From Microbacterium esteraromaticum (GTDB lineage: Bacteria > Actinomycetota > Actinomycetes > Actinomycetales > Microbacteriaceae), in assembly GCF_014084045.1 (NCBI RefSeq), contig NZ_CP043732.1:1488001-1552000 (forward strand): a DNA stretch of 64,000 nucleotides, read 5' to 3'. The translations under genes were made by a program, and so were the position numbers. Below are positions 7,869 through 15,761 of this stretch, piece after piece. The notes beneath the pieces were generated by a model. That model was not told the origin of the DNA and made no database searches. It worked only from the letters and a program-made list of their open reading frames with translations. Position 1 is the first letter of the stretch; each line of letters opens with the position of its first letter.

Positions 7869-8896
7869 GCGCCCAGCCTTCCGCCGCTGAGGCGGCACGA
7901 CCCAACACCGACCCTCGCACCTCACCGCTGAGCCGTCTCATGGCCGGCTCGGTGGGCCGCAATCTCGGCTTGGTGCTCGCCCTCATCCTGCTCGTCATCG
8001 TGGGCGCGCTGACCTCGCCCAACTTCGCGAACTTCGACAACGCGCTGGTCATCCTGCGCCAGGCGTCGATCGTCGGTGTCGTGAGCATCGGCGCGACCTT
8101 CGTGATCATCGCCGGCGGCATCGACCTCTCGGTGGGAGCGGTGATGGCGCTGTCGTCGGTCGTCGCCTCGCTCGCCGCCGTGCAGACGGCTGCGAAGGGC
8201 AGTCACTGGATCGTGACCGTGCTCGTCGCCGTCGCCGTGGCGCTCGTCGCCGGCCTGATCAACGGCGTGGTCATCGCCTATGGCAAGGTCATCGCCTTCA
8301 TGGCCACGCTCGCGATGCTGGTCGGCGCGCGTGGGCTGGCCGAGATCCTCGCGAACAACCGCACGCTGGTCATCTCCGACCGCGATTTCGTGAAGGCGCT
8401 CAACGCCGACATCCTCGGCATCGACATGCTCATCTGGATCTTCGTCGTCGTCGCCGTGCTCGGCTGGCTGCTGCTCAACCGGACGACCTTCGGGCGCCGC
8501 ACCGTCGCCATCGGCGGCAACGCCGAGGCCGCACGCCTGGCCGGAATCAAGGTCAAGCGTCACACGATGTGGCTGTACGCGCTCGCCGGGCTCACCGTGG
8601 GCATCGGCGCGGTCATGATCATGGGCCGCACCACCGCCGGCACCTCGACGCACGGGACGCTGCTCGAGCTCGACGTGATCGCCGCCGTCGTCGTCGGAGG
8701 AACGCTGCTGATCGGCGGCCGTGGCACCATCGTCGGCACCGTGCTGGGCGTGCTCATCTTCGCCACGCTCACGAACGTGTTCGTGCAGAACAACCTCAGC
8801 TCGTCGATGCAGTCGGTCACGAAGGGCGTGATCATCGTGATCGCCGTGCTGCTTCAGCAGCGCTTCGCCGTCAAGCGCGTGGGACGCTCGACCTGA
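7865..8896 (+). CDS. sugar ABC transporter permease (RbsC type)
   Basis: A 343-residue permease with about nine to ten hydrophobic helices. Family landmarks: TSPNFANFDNALVILRQASI near the N-terminus, GATFVIIAGGIDLSVGAVMAL (the GGIDLSVG signature, about 79-99, one residue pair shortened here), and GRTTAGTSTHGTLLELDVIA with VVVGGTLLIGGRGTIVGT near the C-terminus. It starts with a GTG overlapping the ATPase stop, so the two are translationally coupled. With the ATPase and lipoprotein receptor it forms a CUT2-type importer in the cytoplasmic membrane. Confidence 0.92.
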   Translation: MSAQPSAAEAARPNTDPRTSPLSRLMAGSVGRNLGLVLALILLVIVGALTSPNFANFDNALVILRQASIVGVVSIGATFVIIAGGIDLSVGAVMALSSVVASLAAVQTAAKGSHWIVTVLVAVAVALVAGLINGVVIAYGKVIAFMATLAMLVGARGLAEILANNRTLVISDRDFVKALNADILGIDMLIWIFVVVAVLGWLLLNRTTFGRRTVAIGGNAEAARLAGIKVKRHTMWLYALAGLTVGIGAVMIMGRTTAGTSTHGTLLELDVIAAVVVGGTLLIGGRGTIVGTVLGVLIFATLTNVFVQNNLSSSMQSVTKGVIIVIAVLLQQRFAVKRVGRST

Positions 8897-9007
8897 GCCC
8901 CCGGATCTGGGCGCGGCCGGCGGGCCGCGTAGACTTCGCCTACTGAGGTCAGTGCCGCCGATCGCCCTGGTGGCGCGTCGGACCGACCGCGAGACACAGG
9001 GAGATGA

Positions 9008-10186
9008 ATGGGTTCGAATGTGAGTTCGGTCGGCGTCGGCGAACTCTTCCAGCTGCTGCGCGACGGGATGCCGCGTACGCGGGCCCAGTTGGCGAAGGCC
9101 ACGGGGCTGGCGCGTTCGACGGTCGCGGCCCGCGTCGATGAGCTCATGCAGGCGGGACTGATCACCGCCGTGGCCGACGCCACCTCGACCGGAGGGCGCC
9201 CGCCGTCGCAGTTCGCGCTGAACCCCGCGGCGAAAGTGGTGCTGGCCGTCGACATCGGCGCATCGCACACCACGGTGGCCGTATCCGACCTGACGGGCGG
9301 CATCCTCTCGGAGCGCACCGGTCAGATCGAGGTCGCGCAGGGGCCCGAGGCCGTGCTCACCTGGGTGTCGGAGACGGCCCTCGCGCTGATGAGCGAATCG
9401 GGACTGGGCAAAGACCGCATCGCAGCGGTCGGCATGGGAGTGCCTGGGCCGGTCGAGTACCCGGCAGGTCGTCCGACCAACCCGCCGATCATGCCGGGGT
9501 GGGACCGTTTCGACGTGCCCGGATGGGTGCAGCAGCACCTGCAGGTGCCCGTGCTCGTCGACAACGACGTGAACATCTCCGCGCTCGGCGAGCGCTCGGT
9601 GGCCTGGCCGAAGGCCGATCACCTCATCTTCGTGAAGGTCGCCACAGGCATCGGTGCGGGCATCGTGTCGGACGGGCGACTGCTGCGGGGTGCGCAGGGC
9701 ATCGCCGGCGACATCGGCCACGTGCGCGTGGCGAGAGGGTCGGACGTGCCCTGCCAGTGCGGCAATCGCGGATGCCTCGAAGCCCTGGCATCCGGTCCGG
9801 CGATCGCCCGTGCGCTGACGGCGCTGGGGGTGCCGGCTCGTTCCGGCGCCGATGTCGTCGAGCTGGTCAAGGCAGGCAATCTCGAGGCGATTCAGGCCGT
9901 GCGGCAGGCAGGACGCGATATCGGCGAGGTGCTCACTGCGTCGGTGAGCCTCTTGAATCCGTCGGTCATCTCGATCGGCGGAGCGATGGCCCGCGTCGGT
10001 GAGCACCTCATCGCGGGCGTGCGCGAGGTCGTCTACACGCGCTCGACACCGCTGGCGACCGAGCATCTCACCATCGCCCCTGCCGCGACCGCCGGCCGCG
10101 CCGCGGTGATCGGCGCGAGCATGCTCGCGGTCGAGCACGCTCTCTCGCCCGCGATCCTTCCCCAGAGCTTCTCGCTCAACGGCTGA
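9008..10186 (+). CDS. ROK family transcriptional regulator / sugar kinase-like
   Basis: A 392-residue protein with an N-terminal winged helix (RAQLAKATGLARSTVAARVD, about 25-44) followed by a ROK domain. The ROK part shows VLAVDIGASHTTVAVSD, VPVLVDNDVNISALGE and the zinc motif CQCGNRGCLE (about 252-261). NagC/XylR-type ROK proteins bind a sugar or sugar phosphate and repress transport genes. The preceding 111 bases contain TAGACT (about 8931), a possible -10. Its place directly after the importer genes suggests it regulates the 2.7-11.3 kb sugar module. It lacks an obvious partner operator that I could recognise. Confidence 0.88.
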   Translation: MGSNVSSVGVGELFQLLRDGMPRTRAQLAKATGLARSTVAARVDELMQAGLITAVADATSTGGRPPSQFALNPAAKVVLAVDIGASHTTVAVSDLTGGILSERTGQIEVAQGPEAVLTWVSETALALMSESGLGKDRIAAVGMGVPGPVEYPAGRPTNPPIMPGWDRFDVPGWVQQHLQVPVLVDNDVNISALGERSVAWPKADHLIFVKVATGIGAGIVSDGRLLRGAQGIAGDIGHVRVARGSDVPCQCGNRGCLEALASGPAIARALTALGVPARSGADVVELVKAGNLEAIQAVRQAGRDIGEVLTASVSLLNPSVISIGGAMARVGEHLIAGVREVVYTRSTPLATEHLTIAPAATAGRAAVIGASMLAVEHALSPAILPQSFSLNG

Positions 10187-10226
10187 CCGGGATGGCCGCT
10201 CTCAGTGGCCGCTATCCCGTCGAAAG

Positions 10227-10262
10227 AAGGAGCGGATGCCCCGATCCGGGCATCCGCTCCTT
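10227..10262. terminator. bidirectional hairpin terminator
   Basis: AAGGAGCGGATGCCC is followed, after a short loop, by the complementary CGGGCATCCGCTCCTT. The 15-base stem lies between the convergent ROK regulator and the Tat-exported isomerase. Confidence 0.75.
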
Positions 10263-10285
10263 CGTCGCGAGATCATGCGATCCGA

Positions 10286-11305
10286 TCAGCGACCGCTCGC
10301 GTCACCGCCCCGCAGGCCCTCGATGCCGCGATAGCTGCGTGCGGCATTGCCGAGCGAGTCGAGGGGGTTGGGCGCAACGGCCGTCGTCGCGGCGTTGTCC
10401 TGCTCGTACATGCCCCAGCGCTGCCCGCGGTTGCGCAGCGGAGCAAGGAACGACTGGTAGTCGATGTCGCCGGCGCCGAACTCGATGATGTCGTAGCCGT
10501 TGCCGCTCTCTGGGTTCAGCTTGCCGTCCTTGAGGTGCAGCAGCGGGAAGCGGTCGGGGTCGCGCAGCACGTAGTCGATCGGCGAGAACCCGGGGCTCAG
10601 GTGCTGGCCGACGTGCGCCCAGAAGACATCCATCTCGAACGCGACCAGAGCGGGGTCGAACTCGTCCCAGAGCAGGTCGTACACTCGTCGGGTCGGGTCG
10701 TCGGAGGTGAAGCCGAACTCTCCGGCGTGGTTGTGGGCGTAGAGCCGGATGCCCGATGCGGCCGCCTTCGCGCCCATCTCGTTCCATGTCTGCGCCGCCG
10801 TCGTCCACCCCGAGACGGTGTTGGTGCGGGTGATGGGGCCGCCCTGACCGAGGAACTGCGTGCCCAGCTGGTGGGCGATCTCGATCTGCTGGTCGATGTT
10901 CGCCGGCGTGAGGTTGACGTGCGATCCCGTCGCCCGCAGTCCGTTGTCATCGAGCAGACGGCGGATCTCGGCGATGGTGATCGGGCCGACGTTGCCCTGC
11001 GTGTAGCCGGCGAACTCGACATCCGAGAAGCCGATCTCGGCGAGCTCCTCGAAGACGGCGCGGAAGCCGACCGATGCGACCTTGTCGCGCACGGTGAACA
11101 GCTGGATGCCGATGCGGCTCTTGGGCACGAGGCGGGCCCCCTTGCCGTCTGCGGCATGTGCCGGGGGCGCGGCGGTCGCTGCCGAGGCGCCGAATGCCGC
11201 GCCTCCGAGGCTGACGGCGACCGACGACGCGGCCAGGGCCTTGAGCATCGTCCGGCGGCTCATCGGCTTCGGCGAGATCGTGGGGTGAGCGTGATCGTGG
11301 TGCAT
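10286..11305 (-). CDS. secreted sugar phosphate isomerase/epimerase-like TIM barrel with Tat signal
   Basis: A 339-residue protein with a twin-arginine signal: SRRTMLKALAASS (about 16-28) then a hydrophobic stretch and AATAAPPAHA, a likely cleavage region. The rest is a xylose-isomerase-like barrel: IGIQLFTVRD (about 69-78), ATGSHVNLTP, LYAHNHAGEF (metal-ligand strand), VAFEMDVFW, LLHLKDGK and a C-terminal WGMYEQDNA. Export through Tat implies folding with its metal in the cytoplasm and action outside. It may process a sugar or glycoside before uptake by the nearby importer. A good -35/-10 pair and an operator-like palindrome lie upstream. Start 11305 has AAAGGAC upstream; M15 is an alternative. 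Confidence 0.85.
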   Translation of the reverse strand: MHHDHAHPTISPKPMSRRTMLKALAASSVAVSLGGAAFGASAATAAPPAHAADGKGARLVPKSRIGIQLFTVRDKVASVGFRAVFEELAEIGFSDVEFAGYTQGNVGPITIAEIRRLLDDNGLRATGSHVNLTPANIDQQIEIAHQLGTQFLGQGGPITRTNTVSGWTTAAQTWNEMGAKAAASGIRLYAHNHAGEFGFTSDDPTRRVYDLLWDEFDPALVAFEMDVFWAHVGQHLSPGFSPIDYVLRDPDRFPLLHLKDGKLNPESGNGYDIIEFGAGDIDYQSFLAPLRNRGQRWGMYEQDNAATTAVAPNPLDSLGNAARSYRGIEGLRGGDASGR

Positions 11306-11373
11306 TGCGTGTCCTTTTCTGAGGGGAGGACGGCTCGCGCCGAGGCTCGACTGCGCCGTCGGGCCTGTCCCTC

Positions 11374-11417
11374 AGCATAGGGATCTTTTACCGAAGGTCA
11401 AGCAAAAGATGCTTAAC
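11374..11417 (-). promoter_or_regulatory. promoter and overlapping operator for Tat-exported isomerase
   Basis: On the minus strand TTGACC (11401-11396) and TATGCT (11379-11374) are 16 bases apart, a good housekeeping promoter. An inverted repeat GTCAAGCA-N5-TGCTTAAC (11397-11417, one mismatch) overlaps the -35 element and should be an operator; the bound regulator is unknown. Confidence 0.6.
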
Positions 11418-11534
11418 AGTCGTTAACTACTGGTTTATGAAGCTGTCGCTAATGTGTCACGGCCGATGCGCCACGGTGCCCCACGCCCGTGCTCCGGATA
11501 GGGACGCGCGCGTGCATCCGGGCGCGGGTGCCAC

Positions 11535-11612
11535 ACGGATGTCGGCGCGATGCACGCATGTCGGCAGGAACGGGCTGTTCCCGCCGACATGCGTGAATGC
11601 TGCCGACATCCG
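11535..11612. repeat. palindromic element, copy 3
   Basis: The third member of the family at 1743 and 1934. ATGTCGGC at 11538 and 11557 and GCCGACAT at 11583 and 11602 again give 19-base spacing, although intervening bases differ. It folds as a long hairpin centred on GGGCTGTTCC. It lies in the 11306-11672 interval between divergent promoter DNA and the end of purD; no gene is present there. Confidence 0.85.
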
Positions 11613-11672
11613 TCCGGGCGGATGCGACGGATGAAGGCGGATGCGGATGCCGGCGGATGCGACTCCGCGAAC

Positions 11673-12949
11673 CTACTCGGCGACGCGGGCGGCGATGTCG
11701 TGGCGGTAGTGCGCGCCGTCGAGCGAGATGCGGCCGATCGCCTCGTAGGCGCGGGCACGGGCATCCGCGAAGTCGGATCCGGTGGCGACGACGTTCAGCA
11801 CCCGCCCGCCGGTCGCGATGAGCGACCCGCCGGGGGCATCCGGAGCGCCGGTCGCCGCGTGCACGATCGAGACGCCGTCGACGGATGCCGCATCCGCCAG
11901 CCCCTCGATCATGCGGCCGGTCTGCGGGGACTCGGGATACCCCTCGCTCGCCAGCACCACGGTGATCGCGACCTCGTCGGAGAACTCGGGCTGCGGCTCG
12001 TCCTCGAGGGTGCCCGACGCGGCGGCGAGCAGCAGACGAGACAGCGGTGTGCGCAGGCGCGGCAGCACGACCTGGGTCTCGGGGTCGCCGAAGCGGGCGT
12101 TGAACTCGATCACCCGCACGCCGGCCGGGGTGAGGATGAGGCCGGCGTAGAGCAGGCCGATGAACGGCGTGCCCTCGGCATCGAGCTGACGCACGACGGG
12201 CACGGCGACCGTCTCGGTCACCTCGGCGACGAACGCCTCGACGCTGCCGAAGCCGTCGGAGAGCCAGGGCAGGGGGAGTACGCGCCCATGCCGCCGGTGT
12301 TCGGTCCGCCGTCGCCGTCGAGCGCCCGCTTGAAGTCCTGCGCCGGGCTGAGGGCGCGCACGGTGTCGCCGTCGCTGAGGAAGAAGAGCGACACCTCGGG
12401 ACCGGTGAGGAACTCTTCGACGAGCACCGGGCCAGATGGCAGGTAGTGCTCGGCGTGCGCCAGAGCCTCGGCCCGGTCGGCGGTCACGATGACGCCCTTG
12501 CCCGCAGCGAGGCCGTCGGCCTTCACGACGTGAGGGGCGCCGAGGTCGTCGAACGCCGACTCGACCTCGGCGACCGTGGCCGCGCGCACCGCGCGCCCGG
12601 TGGGCACGCCTGCGGCATCCATGATCCGCTTCGCGAACGCCTTCGAGCCCTCCAGCTGCGCTGCGGCGCGGCCGGGGCCGAAGACCGGGATGCCCCGCTC
12701 GCGCAGCACGTCGGCGACGCCGGCGACGAGGGGTGCCTCGGGGCCGACGACCACGAGGTCGATGCCGTGCTCGTTCGCGAAGCCGGCGACGGCGGCGCCG
12801 TCGAGCTGATCCAGGTCGACCAGCGTCGCATCCTGCGCGATACCGGCGTTGCCGGGTGCGGCGAAGATCTCGTGATCGGTCTGCTCCGATCGCAGGGAGA
12901 GGATGATCGCGTGCTCGCGCGCGCCCGAGCCGAGGACGAGGATCTTCAT
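11673..12949 (-). CDS. purD: phosphoribosylamine-glycine ligase, frameshifted in this sequence
   Basis: Glycinamide ribonucleotide synthetase joins phosphoribosylamine and glycine with ATP, the second step of purine synthesis. The reading frame is in two parts. 12949-12218 carries [28 protein letters not shown] and the ATP-grasp [14 protein letters not shown]. 12221-11673 carries [19 protein letters not shown]. The break is at a run of five G on the plus strand (12272-12276): one more G restores [12 protein letters not shown] across the junction and a single protein of about 425 residues, the normal length. I think the gene is functional and the sequence lacks one base. TAGGCT lies six bases before the ATG. 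Confidence 0.9.
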
Positions 12950-12955
12950 GCCGCC

Positions 12956-12961
12956 AGCCTA
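12956..12961 (-). promoter_or_regulatory. -10 box TAGGCT, leaderless pattern (purD)
   Basis: TAGGCT on the minus strand ends six bases before the purD ATG at 12949, with no ribosome-binding site between. Confidence 0.5.
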
Positions 12962-12981
12962 CCGGCGCGGCATCGAGGCGA

Positions 12982-13662
12982 TCAGATCGTGACGGGGCGC
13001 TCGATGCTGCGGTCCCATGGCTGCGCCCAGCCGGTCGCGTCGAAGAGAGCGCTCAGGATGCCTGCGGTGAAGCCCCACACGAGCGTGCCGTCGATGTCGA
13101 ACGCGGGACCGCGGTAGGTCAGGCCGTCGCGGGTCAGCGTCGAGGTGTGCCGGTTGGCGGGATCGACGAGCTGCGCGACCGGCACGCGGAACACGTCGAC
13201 GGTCTCTGCGTGGTCGACCGCCGCGACACGCGACGGCGTGCGCCACCAGCCGAGCACGGGAGTGACCAGATGGTTGCTCGCCGCGAGGGGCAGCTCGGGC
13301 AGCGTCGCCAGGATCTCGACTCCCGACGGGTCGAGCCCTGTCTCCTCCCGCGCCTCACGCAGCGCGGTGTCGACCGCGTCCTTGTCGCCGGGGTCGCGTC
13401 TCCCGCCGGGGAACGCCACCTGGCCCGGGTGCGACGAGAGGGTCGCGGCGCGCCGCTGCAGCAGCACGTCGAGGTCGGCGGACACGGTCTCGGCATCGGT
13501 GCGGGCGGGGATGCTGTCGAGCCGGCCGAACAGGATGAGCACCGATGCGGCAGCGGGTTCGTTCACGGGCTGCGGGAATGGAGGCATCCAGGTGCGGCCG
13601 TCGCGGGCGGCCGCGATCAGCTCGGCGCGGGCGCCGCGCATCTCTTCAGCAGGACCAGTCAT
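12982..13662 (-). CDS. Nudix hydrolase, coenzyme A pyrophosphatase-like
   Basis: A 226-residue Nudix protein. The Nudix box begins FPGGRRDPGDKD (about 86-97) and ends ALREAREETGL (about 101-111), with Asp in place of the usual first Glu. The preceding LSSHPGQVAFPGG matches the CoA-specific NudL/YeaB subgroup, which cleaves CoA to phosphopantetheine and 3',5'-ADP; related enzymes act on other nucleotide diphosphates. ATG 13662 is chosen because upstream residues are low-complexity and TAGGCT lies eight bases before it. It sits immediately upstream of purD in the same direction, but the promoter before purD suggests separate transcription. Confidence 0.85.
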   Translation of the reverse strand: MTGPAEEMRGARAELIAAARDGRTWMPPFPQPVNEPAAASVLILFGRLDSIPARTDAETVSADLDVLLQRRAATLSSHPGQVAFPGGRRDPGDKDAVDTALREAREETGLDPSGVEILATLPELPLAASNHLVTPVLGWWRTPSRVAAVDHAETVDVFRVPVAQLVDPANRHTSTLTRDGLTYRGPAFDIDGTLVWGFTAGILSALFDATGWAQPWDRSIERPVTI

Positions 13663-13756
13663 CGGATCCGAGCCTATGCCGCCCCGCGCGCGGAGTTCCC
13701 ATCTCCGGACGTTCACGGCTCTGAGCGGAAGGGAAGAGGGAGAGGGAGGGGGCGCG

Positions 13757-13762
13757 TAGCCT
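13757..13762 (+). promoter_or_regulatory. -10 box TAGCCT, leaderless pattern
   Basis: TAGCCT is followed by six bases (GGAGGT) and the ATG at 13769. The GGAGG is too close to the start to act as a normal ribosome-binding site, so a leaderless start is plausible. Confidence 0.45.
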
Positions 13763-13768
13763 GGAGGT

Positions 13769-14125
13769 ATGGCGGCGCGCAGGATCGACGTGGGGGCGGG
13801 GCGCGATGCGCTCGCGGCGGTCGCCGCGGGCGGCGCGGCACGGACGGCGACCGCCACTGCCGTGCGCTATCTGCTGCAGCTGCTCGACGAGAAGGCGCCG
13901 GGCAACAGCGTCGAGGTGCGCGTGCCTCCGTTCGGCGCCGTGCAGGTCGTGCAGGGGCCGAGGCACACCCGCGGCACGCCTCCGAACGTGGTGGAGATGG
14001 AGGCTGCGACCTGGATCGCCCTGGCGACCGGTGCCGAGCAATGGGCGGATGCTGTCGCAGCCGGCCGCGTCATGGCATCCGGAACCAGGGCCGACCTCTC
14101 CGACCTTCTCCCCCTTCGCCCCTGA
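13769..14125 (+). CDS. sterol-carrier-like (SCP) family protein
   Basis: A 118-residue conserved actinobacterial protein resembling the bacterial SCP-like fold. It has the segments [19 protein letters not shown] and [17 protein letters not shown], then [20 protein letters not shown] and a C-terminal helix [18 protein letters not shown]. The pattern [13 protein letters not shown] is characteristic of this group, which usually lies beside purine genes in actinobacteria. No catalytic residues are evident; it may bind a hydrophobic ligand. It is divergent from the Nudix gene. Family call is good; role is unknown. Confidence 0.75.
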   Translation: MAARRIDVGAGRDALAAVAAGGAARTATATAVRYLLQLLDEKAPGNSVEVRVPPFGAVQVVQGPRHTRGTPPNVVEMEAATWIALATGAEQWADAVAAGRVMASGTRADLSDLLPLRP

Positions 14126-14204
14126 TCCCGATCCCCGCTACCGTCGCCTGCCGTCGACAGGGCGGCCGCCCACGCGTAGGCGCCCGCGCATAGACGGGGC
14201 GTGG

Positions 14205-14210
14205 GAGAAT
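14205..14210 (+). promoter_or_regulatory. -10 box GAGAAT, leaderless pattern
   Basis: GAGAAT is followed by six bases and the ATG at 14217. Confidence 0.4.
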
Positions 14211-14216
14211 GGGAGC

Positions 14217-14543
14217 ATGTCCCGCACACCCAGCCACTCCACGGTCGAAGCGAAGATCCGCCCCGTGCCGCGCTACGGCGTGTTCATGGTGACGGGCGCC
14301 GTGGTGGGCGTCATCGTGGCGGGCATCCTGACGCTGCTCGGCTCATACGAGCCCTCCGACGTGCTCGGGGTCGTCTACCCGCCCGGGCAGGTGTTCGGCT
14401 TCGCACTGCTGTGGACGGTGCCGATCGGGGTGGCGCTCGGCGGCATCATCGCCGTGGGACTCGATCGTGCGGCCCGCAAGCACGCCAGGGTCGTGCGCGT
14501 CGAGCACGAGGTCGTCGTCGAGAACGACGACGACCAGGCCTAG
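14217..14543 (+). CDS. small two-helix membrane protein
   Basis: A 108-residue protein with two hydrophobic segments (GVFMVTGAVVGVIVAGILTL, about 21-40, and FGFALLWTVPIGVALGGIIA, about 61-80), a basic stretch DRAARKHARVVRVEH and an acidic C-terminus ending ENDDDQA. No domain is recognised. Related small proteins occur beside purine genes in Microbacteriaceae, so it is likely real. It converges on the next gene with a four-base overlap of the stop regions. Confidence 0.7.
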   Translation: MSRTPSHSTVEAKIRPVPRYGVFMVTGAVVGVIVAGILTLLGSYEPSDVLGVVYPPGQVFGFALLWTVPIGVALGGIIAVGLDRAARKHARVVRVEHEVVVENDDDQA

Positions 14544-15139
14544 GCCAGCTCGGCGATCACCGGACGCATCGCCGCATCGAAGGCGACCACGTCGCGCCGC
14601 AGTCCGTCGGTCACGGCGACGCTGAGCGCGCCGATCCACCAGATGCCGCGCTGGGTGAACGGCAGCACCTGCACGTTCAGCTCGAACGAGTGCGCGCGGC
14701 GCCCGATCTCGCGCTCGAACTCGGCGATCGCGCTGGCGTACGCGCGGTACGCCCCGCCCGAGGAGCTGACCGAGTCGACGTATCTGTTGTGCGCACGCTG
14801 GGCATAGTGCAGCACGGCGTCCGCGTGCGGCACGATGGCATCGCGCAGCTCCTCGGCGCCCGTGGTCGGCAGAGCGATGAGAGTGTCGAACCCCTCGACG
14901 AGATCGAGCGGCACCTCCGAGCGGTGCGCACGCGGCTCGACGGTCATGTCCCAGTAGTCGCGCCACTGCTTCTCGAGCGCGTCATCGACCTCGGTCGCGT
15001 CGGGGCGACGCACGTCGAGCCCGCGCAGCGCCGGCAGATCCTCCGGAGCCCGGATGCCGAGCAGCTGCCGCAGGGCGAGCGCGACGAGCACCGAGGTGCC
15101 GGCGTCCTCGCGGATCAGCCACTGCGGCTTGTCGACCAT
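14540..15139 (-). CDS. conserved protein of unknown function
   Basis: A 199-residue soluble protein that I do not recognise. It starts MVDKPQWLIREDAGTSVLVA, has an Asp/Glu-rich helical centre (EVDDALEKQWRDYWD, about 50-64), helices around HADAVLHYAQRAHNRYVDS and a C-terminal FTQRGIWWIGALSVAVTDGL. No signal peptide, membrane helix or cysteine cluster. TACGAT sits six bases upstream of the ATG, supporting the start. Confidence 0.65.
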   Translation of the reverse strand: MVDKPQWLIREDAGTSVLVALALRQLLGIRAPEDLPALRGLDVRRPDATEVDDALEKQWRDYWDMTVEPRAHRSEVPLDLVEGFDTLIALPTTGAEELRDAIVPHADAVLHYAQRAHNRYVDSVSSSGGAYRAYASAIAEFEREIGRRAHSFELNVQVLPFTQRGIWWIGALSVAVTDGLRRDVVAFDAAMRPVIAELA

Positions 15140-15145
15140 GGCCCC

Positions 15146-15151
15146 ATCGTA
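15146..15151 (-). promoter_or_regulatory. -10 box TACGAT, leaderless pattern
   Basis: On the minus strand TACGAT ends six bases before the ATG at 15139; no ribosome-binding site intervenes. Confidence 0.5.
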
Positions 15152-15211
15152 TGGTCAACAGCCCGCCGACGGCACTGATGCTGACGGTGCAGACGGGGGA
15201 GCGTGCGACGG

Positions 15212-15529
15212 TCAGCGTCGGCGCGCGAGGATGCGGCGGCGCAGACGCTCGCGGCTGCGCGAAGGCGGCCGCGTGGCATCCACCAGCGCCTGCCGAGCGG
15301 CGGCGAGGCTGGGGTAGCTGCCGATGCGGCGGCTGTGGCTGTCGTGCACCACGTGAGCGGTGTCGTCGACGGTCACGAAGCCGGCGAACTCGCCTCGGCT
15401 GGTCGCGACGAAGACGTCGTCATCGGCCTGGCGCCAGGCCAGCTCCACCGGTTCGGTGTCGGCTGCGTGGTCGTGGTCGTGATCGTGGATGGGCGCGCCG
15501 GAGCGCGCTGAAGTGCTGGTACTGCTCAT
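15212..15529 (-). CDS. small hypothetical protein with His/Asp-rich N-terminus
   Basis: A 105-residue protein of unknown function. The N-terminus has HDHDHDH (about 16-22), a possible metal-binding run. The middle (VELAWRQADDDVFVATSRGE, GFVTVDDTAHVVHDSHSRRI) resembles a small beta-rich domain, and the end is very basic (RPPSRSRERLRRRILARRR). M29 of the longest frame is preferred because upstream residues are low-complexity. The DNA from 15530 to 15761, between this gene and purM, holds promoter sequence only. Confidence 0.6.
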   Translation of the reverse strand: MSSTSTSARSGAPIHDHDHDHAADTEPVELAWRQADDDVFVATSRGEFAGFVTVDDTAHVVHDSHSRRIGSYPSLAAARQALVDATRPPSRSRERLRRRILARRR

Positions 15530-15749
15530 GATCTCTGGTCTGTCTGCGGGCGGCATGCTGCCGCCTGTGGTTCGGCCGGGGCGCCGTGACCCGCATCGGT
15601 GCGGATCGGCCACTCATGCCCGGCCGGAATGTGTGCGCTGCGCCGGTGAGATACGGCGGAACTTCGCGCAACCGCCCATACTAGCACAGGGTGTCGAGAG
15701 CTGCCGCGAGAGCACCGAGACGCGGGGTCGATGCAGCCGCGCGGGCCGG

Positions 15750-15755
15750 TAGGCT
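15750..15755 (+). promoter_or_regulatory. -10 box TAGGCT, leaderless pattern (purM)
   Basis: TAGGCT is followed by six bases and the purM GTG at 15762; the same hexamer precedes purD and the Nudix gene. Confidence 0.5.
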
Positions 15756-15761
15756 TGACGT

